A stretch of 64,000 nucleotides of DNA, taken from assembly GCF_904846185.1 (NCBI RefSeq), contig NZ_CAJGZQ010000013.1, positions 1-64,000 on the forward strand. The letters run 5' to 3'. Positions 57,851-64,000 of this stretch are shown piece by piece. The notes under the pieces are model-generated. The model ran no database searches. It saw only the letters and a program-made list of their open reading frames with translations, and had not been told where the DNA came from. Position 1 is the stretch's first letter. Each line of letters starts with the position of its first letter. The position numbers and the translations under genes were made by a program. This DNA comes from Psychrobacter immobilis. GTDB taxonomy: Bacteria; Pseudomonadota; Gammaproteobacteria; Pseudomonadales; Moraxellaceae.

Positions 57851-60607
57851 ATGTCGCTATATCAGCTCAAGTCTCAGTTTCAAGATCAGCTGCGCCCAAT
57901 AAGTGATGCGTTGGTCGAGCAAAAGGTGACTGCCAATCAAGTGACGGTGTCAGCCGTATTACTGAGCCTTGGTACGGCTTATGTCATTGCCAAACCCGCA
58001 ACTGAGCAGCAGGCATTATGGTTGCTGTTACCTTCATCACTGTTTGTGCGTATGGCGCTCAATGCTATCGATGGCATGATGGCGCGTGAGCATGGGCAAG
58101 CCTCAAGGCTTGGTGCAGTGCTTAATGAAGTGGGTGATATCGTGGCTGATACGGCGCTTATCGCAAGTTTAGCTCCGCATGTTGCTAATGGTAACTTACA
58201 AGCGTCGGCAGTCAATTTACCAAACCGTATATCAATCCATCAGCGTCATATTGTCGGTCTGATTGCGCTTAGTATCAGCACCGAGTTACTAGGTATCACC
58301 AGTAATACGATGTTAGACATTAGAGCAAACCAAGGACCTCTAGGCAAAAGCGATCGTGCTTTTGTGCTCGGCGTGCTTGGCACTGTTATGGCAATTAAAG
58401 CACCGAGCGCGTTATCTCATATCAGAGTAGGGCAATTATTTATACTCACAGAGGCACTACTATTAAAAACCTGCTTGAATCGCCTGCGTTATATGGCAGA
58501 TTTATACTTGATACGTAAACCACCCGCGCTTCGCTCAAATCACTCAGAAACTCTTAAGTTAATACCAGAGTCATCGCACAAATCAGTTTTTCTTCTTGGT
58601 TGCCAAGAGAATGTTGGTCAACCCAATACGCTATTTTTCGATGCTGTTTCATCAAATTATTCTTTATTAAATGTCCCTTTATCAAATTCTGCTATTAAAA
58701 CTTCCTTTTTGGAGCCTAAGACAATGCCGACCACCCCTCTCGATAGTCATGAAAAAGTGGAGCAGGTTAGCGATACGCTCAATTTATCGTCTTCCAAATT
58801 GATAAGCGGTGAAAGTTGCTACAATGCTTACGATGGCACGGCGATTTATTACCGTTATTGGCTGACGATGCCTTTAGAGGGTATAAAAAAAGCCAGTCAG
58901 CCTCTGCGTCAAGTCATTCTGTTACATCGTGGTCACGAGCATTCGGGACGACTAGCAGAACTTGGGCAACAGTTTGCGGCAGCAGGCTATCAAGTATTCG
59001 CTTGGGATGCGCGTGGTAATGGGCGCTCGGGTGGTATCAAGGATCATGCCGAAAGCGTCACCGAGCTTGAGCGCGATCTAGACGGCTTTGTGCAATTGGT
59101 TATCGGTAAAACGGGCATTGCTATCGAGGATACCTTAATCGTCGCCAGTAGTATCGGCGCGGTACTCGCAGCAGCATGGGTACATGATTATGCTCCAAAT
59201 ATTCGCGGCATGATATTGGGTACACCAGCGTTGAGTATTCGCTTATACATGCCATTTGCCATACCGTCGCTAAAGGTGGCTCGCGCGCTTGGACTGATGT
59301 CACGCGTGAGCAGTTACGTCAAAGCGCAAGTCTTAACCCATGATAAAGACGCGCAGCAAGCTTATAATGCCGACCCGCTCATCTCAAACAGTATCTCGAC
59401 CGATTTACTCATCGATACTCATGCAACGGGTCAACGCTTGCTCGATGATGCGGGTGCTATCACCGTACCGACGTTTGTATTATGTGCAGGCAAGGATTAC
59501 GTGGTCGATAAGCAGGCAGAGCGCGATTTTTATGAGGCGATTAATACGACTGATAAACGCTGGCAATTATATCCAGACAGCTATCATGCGATTTTTCATG
59601 AGACCAATAAGGCAGACGTCTTTGCGGATTGTATTAATTTCGCTGAGCAAGTATTCAGTAAGGACATTAAAGCGCCTGATTTGAGCTTGGCGCATATGAA
59701 TAGTGCCAGTAAAGATAAGGTTGACCGTTTAGCGATTAAGCCTTTTAATCCGAGCTTTGCCATTACTCGATTTGCCATGCAAAAATTTGGTCATGTCAGC
59801 GACGCGATTGCCACAGGACTGGAGCATGGGTTTGATTCGGGGCACTCGCTCGATCACGTTTATTATAATCAGCCCAGTGGTCAAAATAAATTTGGTCAAG
59901 CAGTCGATAAGTTTTACTTGAGCAATATTGGTTGGCAAGGAATTCGTATCCGCCGTGAGCATATATTGGAGCTGGCACGTGAAGCTCTGGCAGATATTGA
60001 AGACAAAAATCAGAGCAGTACTAAACCATACCAACCAAAACTACTCGATATTGCCAGTGGGCATGGTTTTTATGCGTTTGATTTGTTGACAGAGTTTACT
60101 AACTTGCACGCTGAGCTACGCGATTATGAGCAGCATAATATCCAAGCCTTACAGGCAAAGGCGGAGCAGTTAGAGATTGCTGATCGCGTGATGACTTGTC
60201 AAAAAGATGCGTTTGACCCTGCCAGTTATTCTTATTTACAGAAGGAAAGTGACAATACTAAAGGCCTTGACGATAAAAAATTTGATATCGCCATTGCTTC
60301 TGGCGTGTTTGAATTATTTTCTGACAATACACTACCAGCGACGGCATTAGCAGGCATTTATGACAGTTTAAAATCTGATGGTTATTTACTTTATACCAAT
60401 CAGCCGTGGCATCCTGAACAGGAATTCATTAGCAAAACCTTAAACAATCATCGCGGCAGTAGTTGGGTGATGCGCTGTCGCTCACAAGCGGAAATGGATC
60501 AATTGGTTGAGAATGCTGGCTTTAAGAAAGTCGCCATGCGTATCGATCGTTTTGGTATCTTTACCGTGTCATTGGCAATTAAAGTCACCTCAACCAATCA
60601 TGAATAA
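57851..60607 (+). CDS. Triple fusion: CDP-alcohol phosphatidyltransferase / alpha-beta hydrolase / SAM methyltransferase
   Basis: 918 residues from the ATG (an in-frame TTG at 57839 is possible). Residues ~25-220: membrane CDP-alcohol phosphatidyltransferase whose motif reads N71xxD74G75xxA78R79-x8-G88xxxN92xxxD96; the usual first and third aspartates are Asn. Residues ~225-320: linker. Residues ~325-605: alpha/beta hydrolase with likely S434 (ASSIG), D549 and H579. Residues ~640-918: class I methyltransferase, motif I LLDIASGHG (D733). The domain set equals E. coli YnbA joined to YnbC. Probably makes or modifies a phospholipid. Overlaps the patatin-like gene by 8 bp. Confidence 0.82.
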   Translation: MSLYQLKSQFQDQLRPISDALVEQKVTANQVTVSAVLLSLGTAYVIAKPATEQQALWLLLPSSLFVRMALNAIDGMMAREHGQASRLGAVLNEVGDIVADTALIASLAPHVANGNLQASAVNLPNRISIHQRHIVGLIALSISTELLGITSNTMLDIRANQGPLGKSDRAFVLGVLGTVMAIKAPSALSHIRVGQLFILTEALLLKTCLNRLRYMADLYLIRKPPALRSNHSETLKLIPESSHKSVFLLGCQENVGQPNTLFFDAVSSNYSLLNVPLSNSAIKTSFLEPKTMPTTPLDSHEKVEQVSDTLNLSSSKLISGESCYNAYDGTAIYYRYWLTMPLEGIKKASQPLRQVILLHRGHEHSGRLAELGQQFAAAGYQVFAWDARGNGRSGGIKDHAESVTELERDLDGFVQLVIGKTGIAIEDTLIVASSIGAVLAAAWVHDYAPNIRGMILGTPALSIRLYMPFAIPSLKVARALGLMSRVSSYVKAQVLTHDKDAQQAYNADPLISNSISTDLLIDTHATGQRLLDDAGAITVPTFVLCAGKDYVVDKQAERDFYEAINTTDKRWQLYPDSYHAIFHETNKADVFADCINFAEQVFSKDIKAPDLSLAHMNSASKDKVDRLAIKPFNPSFAITRFAMQKFGHVSDAIATGLEHGFDSGHSLDHVYYNQPSGQNKFGQAVDKFYLSNIGWQGIRIRREHILELAREALADIEDKNQSSTKPYQPKLLDIASGHGFYAFDLLTEFTNLHAELRDYEQHNIQALQAKAEQLEIADRVMTCQKDAFDPASYSYLQKESDNTKGLDDKKFDIAIASGVFELFSDNTLPATALAGIYDSLKSDGYLLYTNQPWHPEQEFISKTLNNHRGSSWVMRCRSQAEMDQLVENAGFKKVAMRIDRFGIFTVSLAIKVTSTNHE

Positions 60608-61811
60608 TACGCATGCCAAGCCTTATGAGCGTGTGCAGCTTTTTTCAGGGGGCGGCGCACGTTTTGGCTATTATTTGGGCAGTTATGCGGCATTGGTTGC
60701 TCATGATTTGACGCCAGATATCATCGTCGGCACTTGCGGTGGCAGTCTGTCGGCTTATTTGGTCAATCTAGCGCCTGACCCCAAGGATTTGCAGGAGCTC
60801 ATGTGCAGCCGTGAGTTGTACCGTGCCATTACAGCAATCAGACATGTCGCGCCAGACGAAACCAATAGGCGATTAAAGATACGTTATATGACGCAGGCGC
60901 TTAAACGCTGGCGCTTGTCACGGCAGGTTTCTAACCGCCAAAAACAGCAGCAAGCAGATAGCTACGATCGACTATTAAGTGAGTTGCAGCATTTAGCGAT
61001 GTTTCGGATAAATAACGAAGGGCAGTGGCTAGATGAATTGTCTCATTTTTCTCCTAATCACAGTAATCTATATAACCCTACCGCGCCAGAGATAGTCATT
61101 ATCGCCAGTCGACTGTATCAAGCGCCCAATCAACCCAGCAATCAAACGCCTACTGCTGATAGTTCTGTTTACGATGAGTTTAAACTACAAGAGTTATTAT
61201 TTGCGCCACCGCGTTTGGCAGCATCAGAGCACTTTGAGCAAATGCTTAACTCACCAGTGCATACGTTTGCCGATAGGCGTATCCATCAGTCAGTAAATAT
61301 CGTAAAGCAGTGGGAATTTAATTCAGCGGTTCGTGTTTCTATGGCAGATATGTATTATCTACCGCCCATGCATATTGTAACGCTCGGCTGGTGTTTGGGT
61401 GGCGTTATTAATCTCACTCCTATTGAGCTAGCATGTCAACTGGGACAGACGGTATTTGCAGAGACCAAGGCAGGTTATGATTCTTATCTTGCTGCACCTG
61501 CGATTCAGCGTGTTTTTGGTTTTGACCCAAATGAGCGCTTGGCACAGGTGCATGGTTATGAGTCAGCGGAAATACAGTCGCTCGCCGATTCTGCTGAAAC
61601 TTATCAACGAGTGAATCAGCTACACTGGTTGCCCTTTGCAGATAATAGTCAGAAGTTGGCAGGACAGCATGTACAAAAGCGTTTTAATATAAAGCAAATG
61701 ACCGTTGAGCTTATTCACGGTGACTATGATGGTTTTGTGCAGCAAATGCAGGCGCAATGGCAGTATGGGTATCAGCTTACGGCTGACTATATACAGCAGC
61801 ATGGTCTATGA
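60600..61811 (+). CDS. Patatin-like protein with altered catalytic dyad
   Basis: A 403-residue patatin-fold protein. The oxyanion loop SGGGARFGYYLGSYAAL (from residue 16) is intact, but the nucleophile elbow, normally GxSxG, reads GTCGG with C46. The usual DGG of the catalytic aspartate reads LGG (L266) within GWCLGGVINLTPIELACQLG. Active patatin phospholipases use Ser and Asp, so ordinary lipase activity is doubtful. The ATG at 60600 overlaps the fusion gene by 8 bp, and the next gene overlaps its stop by 4 bp, indicating one operon. Confidence 0.82.
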   Translation: MNNTHAKPYERVQLFSGGGARFGYYLGSYAALVAHDLTPDIIVGTCGGSLSAYLVNLAPDPKDLQELMCSRELYRAITAIRHVAPDETNRRLKIRYMTQALKRWRLSRQVSNRQKQQQADSYDRLLSELQHLAMFRINNEGQWLDELSHFSPNHSNLYNPTAPEIVIIASRLYQAPNQPSNQTPTADSSVYDEFKLQELLFAPPRLAASEHFEQMLNSPVHTFADRRIHQSVNIVKQWEFNSAVRVSMADMYYLPPMHIVTLGWCLGGVINLTPIELACQLGQTVFAETKAGYDSYLAAPAIQRVFGFDPNERLAQVHGYESAEIQSLADSAETYQRVNQLHWLPFADNSQKLAGQHVQKRFNIKQMTVELIHGDYDGFVQQMQAQWQYGYQLTADYIQQHGL

Positions 61812-62647
61812 ACTCTAAAATGAAAAACATCACACAGTCGACTTCAGCTCATAAGCCATCACATATTGTCGTTTTTGGCGGTACGAGCGGTCTTGGCTTG
61901 GCATTAGCATTGCATCATCAGGCGCTTGGCTGGCAAGTGAGCGTGGTTGGTCATAGCGTAGAGAAGATAGCCCATATCAATAGTCAGCATCCTAATATTG
62001 TCACTCACTGCTGTGATTTAACCGATAGCGCGCAAACACAAACGTTGTTAGAGATTTTATCTGATATCAGTTTTCAAAGACTGATTTATAGCGCTGGTAG
62101 TTACACCAATGAGCGTGTCCATCATCTAAGTCAAGCTGACAGCGATAAAATGCTAGCAATTAATCTGCAAGCGTTCGAACAAGTTTTTAGGTGGGCAAGT
62201 GAGCAATTAAAACAGCAAAGTTATTCATTGGATTTTAATAAAAGCAACAAACTCAGCCTGATTTGTATCGCTTCTATCGCCGGTACTATGGAGTATCCTT
62301 ATGCCAGTCTTTATGCCAAAAGCAAACGCGCCATGATTGCGACTGCCAGCGCTTATCGAGCGGCACTTGTGCCGTACCATATCCAAGTCAACTGCATCGC
62401 CTCAGGCTATATAAATACTCAAGCATTACGCGATTTGAATGACGGCGATGCCAGTCATAAGCCATTCGTCATCAGTACGCAAACGGCGGTTGAGAATGTT
62501 ATGCAAGCCATTGATGATGATGTTGAGCTGGCAGTATTTCCGCGCTCCATGCGTTATATTACTCGGGCGCTAAACCATTTACCAAAGCCATTACTAAATT
62601 TGATATTGCGTAGTAGATTGGATAAACCTACTGGATATACTAAATAA
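61808..62647 (+). CDS. Short-chain dehydrogenase/reductase
   Basis: A 279-residue classical SDR. Cofactor loop GGTSGLGLA (24-32), NAG-like position YSAGSYT, catalytic S156, Y169 and K173 in ASIAGTMEYPYASLYAKSK. It lacks an obvious arginine for NADP choice. Its ATG overlaps the patatin-like stop by 4 bp (ATGA), so it belongs to the lipid-related operon. The substrate is unknown. Confidence 0.88.
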   Translation: MNSKMKNITQSTSAHKPSHIVVFGGTSGLGLALALHHQALGWQVSVVGHSVEKIAHINSQHPNIVTHCCDLTDSAQTQTLLEILSDISFQRLIYSAGSYTNERVHHLSQADSDKMLAINLQAFEQVFRWASEQLKQQSYSLDFNKSNKLSLICIASIAGTMEYPYASLYAKSKRAMIATASAYRAALVPYHIQVNCIASGYINTQALRDLNDGDASHKPFVISTQTAVENVMQAIDDDVELAVFPRSMRYITRALNHLPKPLLNLILRSRLDKPTGYTK

Positions 62648-62668
62648 AGGAAATACAACTATTATAAC

Positions 62669-62691
62669 GTGCTACTGGTAGCAATTTTTCT
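62669..62691 (+). terminator. Possible terminator of the lipid operon
   Basis: TGCTA-CTGG-TAGCA (62670-62683) is a short hairpin followed by ATTTTTC. The first arm, GTGCTACTGG (62669-62678), can instead pair with CCAGTAGCAC (62735-62744), a perfect 10-bp match. Confidence 0.45.
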
Positions 62692-62778
62692 TGCTTGCTG
62701 TGCATACGCCGACAGAGGCTGCGAATAATTAATCCCAGTAGCACTATATTCTTTTAAAAGTAGATCGACTATACCAGC

Positions 62779-63672
62779 TTACCCAAGCAGCCAATAAAAC
62801 AAGGTAAATAGCGGCACGCCAATGAGCAAGCTATCTACTCTGTCTAATACGCCGCCATGTCCGGCGAGCATCGTACCTGTGTCTTTCACCCCGTGCTGAC
62901 GTTTAAAGGCGGATTCTAATAAATCTCCAGCGATACCACTGACCGCTAACCCGTAAGCGGCTAATAAGCAAATCCACCAGTTAAAAGGCGTGAGCCAAAT
63001 GCCTAATAGCGTTGCCAATATCGCCGCTAGCATACTGCCGAAAAGAGCGCCTTCGATACTTTTATTCGGGCTAATAATTGGGGCAAGACCACGCTTAAAT
63101 AGCTTGTGACCAAGCAATCGTCCGCATAAATACTGGGCAATATCATTAAATTGACTGGCGAATAACACAAAAAATAAAACGCCATACTGCTCGCGCTGCC
63201 AGACCAGTTGCTGTAAAGCAATGAGGCTGACAATCAGGGCGATAAAAACAAAGCTAAAGACTAGGTCTAACAGATTTAGACGCGTATAAGTTTGAGAGGA
63301 ATGAGCAGGATTTTGGCTAAAAGGTATGGTCATGGGCTGTAAACCACGTGCTTGCAGCTTTTTAATCAGCCCCGACTTGCTATGTAAGCACCACAAACGT
63401 TTAATCTCATAGCAGCCACGCAAACCAATTAAAACAAAAAAAGCGATGAGTAGCCACTGATAAGGGTAGGTAGGAGGCTGCATGGGTTGGCTATTATTCG
63501 TTACCTTAGCGATAACGTAACACGCGCAAAGCGCCGCTAACATGAGCCACCATGAGCGCGCGATTAAATAGATTTTCGGTAAGCGCTGACGTAAGCGAGG
63601 TAGGGCAAGCATGCCCCAAGTCACACTGACGACCATCATAAGTCCGATCACAAACTGCAAATCAGTAGCCAT
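62779..63672 (-). CDS. CdsA/YnbB-type phosphatidate cytidylyltransferase
   Basis: A 297-residue membrane enzyme of the CDP-diglyceride synthase family, with about eight helices. The signature is SAFKRQHGVKDTGTMLAGHGGVLDRVDSLL at the C-terminus, plus ISPNKSIEGA before it. It makes CDP-diacylglycerol (or a variant) for CDP-alcohol phosphatidyltransferases. The neighbouring fusion gene carries such a transferase, and the position suggests a YnbB-like dedicated enzyme; it could also be the housekeeping CdsA. It faces the operon on the other strand. Confidence 0.88.
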   Translation of the reverse strand: MATDLQFVIGLMMVVSVTWGMLALPRLRQRLPKIYLIARSWWLMLAALCACYVIAKVTNNSQPMQPPTYPYQWLLIAFFVLIGLRGCYEIKRLWCLHSKSGLIKKLQARGLQPMTIPFSQNPAHSSQTYTRLNLLDLVFSFVFIALIVSLIALQQLVWQREQYGVLFFVLFASQFNDIAQYLCGRLLGHKLFKRGLAPIISPNKSIEGALFGSMLAAILATLLGIWLTPFNWWICLLAAYGLAVSGIAGDLLESAFKRQHGVKDTGTMLAGHGGVLDRVDSLLIGVPLFTLFYWLLG

Positions 63673-63749
63673 ATTTTTAGCAATTCAAGGTCAATAAAGA
63701 ACGGCAAGTTACCGTTTTTCATGGCTAAAATGGCGGCCTCCAATTGCTG

Positions 63750-64000
63750 TTAGATGTTAGCAACTGTATTTACCACTCTAGCCTCTGTGTCATCGATTAT
63801 AGGCTGAAGCAGCCAATCAATGCCACCCTCTTTGCTGCCTGTTTTGTCAGCTTCTCTCAACTTCGATAAGGGTGCAATCACACTGGTTCGAGGTGTGGAT
63901 GCCAAATGTGGATAGTCTTGACGATAGTGACCACCGCGGCTCTCATGACGCTGATAAGCAGATTGAATAACCAATGTGGCTAATTGTAATTGTCGTGCTA
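63750..64000 (-). CDS. nadB: L-aspartate oxidase, C-terminal part
   Basis: The last 83 residues of a gene entering from the right edge. The segment HESRGGHYRQDYP is the conserved C-terminal signature of L-aspartate oxidase (ESRG.H...D.P), which oxidises aspartate to iminoaspartate for NAD synthesis. The tail after it is longer and polar. The rest lies outside the window. It ends 77 bp before the cytidylyltransferase start on the same strand. Confidence 0.75.
   Translation of the reverse strand, partial: ARQLQLATLVIQSAYQRHESRGGHYRQDYPHLASTPRTSVIAPLSKLREADKTGSKEGGIDWLLQPIIDDTEARVVNTVANI

Overview
The window looks like chromosomal DNA of a gammaproteobacterium of the family Moraxellaceae, most likely Psychrobacter. 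The reasons are moderate-to-low GC by eye, a full 13-gene nuo operon with fused nuoCD, leuS-lptE-holA and phoH/ybeY blocks, an HPII-type catalase, MacAB, and several lineage-type hypothetical genes. The genus call is inference from family resemblance; no search was run.

Layout. Positions 1-500 hold the N-terminal end of an IS630-like transposase reading off the left edge and an apparent gene remnant. 527-9408 is a mixed block: OsmC-like protein, flavodoxin-fold protein, DUF938-type methyltransferase, PEP carboxylase, an exported dienelactone-hydrolase-like protein, a large catalase and an MBL-fold hydrolase. Two identical tRNA-Lys(TTT) genes follow (9472-9783). On the minus strand come macA-macB, leuS-lptE-holA, a dut / phosphomannomutase / argB / small membrane protein group, mgtE and rep, with one plus-strand ArsC/Spx-like gene between leuS and the argB group.

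From 27238 to 43664 the complete nuoA-N operon (complex I) runs on the plus strand. Its subunits A, G, J and K are longer than the E. coli proteins, and a tandem array of six 20-bp units lies between nuoB and nuoCD. Next come an Fpr-type reductase, a hypothetical protein, a TonB-like protein, an MscS channel, phoH and ybeY (separated by an intrinsic terminator), and two tandem ubiquinone-pathway flavin hydroxylases that share a respiratory theme with nuo. 53201-56633 holds three paralogous lipoproteins with calcium-type DxDxDG repeats. The third is broken by one in-frame TAA, with an uncharacterised membrane protein before it. A LysO-type exporter follows.

The most unusual region is 57834-63672. 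It encodes one polypeptide joining a CDP-alcohol phosphatidyltransferase, an alpha/beta hydrolase and a SAM methyltransferase (resembling a YnbA-YnbC fusion). Overlapping with it are a patatin-like protein that appears to have lost both catalytic residues and a short-chain dehydrogenase, with a CdsA/YnbB-type cytidylyltransferase facing them. Together they look like a dedicated pathway for making or remodelling an unidentified phospholipid. The window ends inside nadB.
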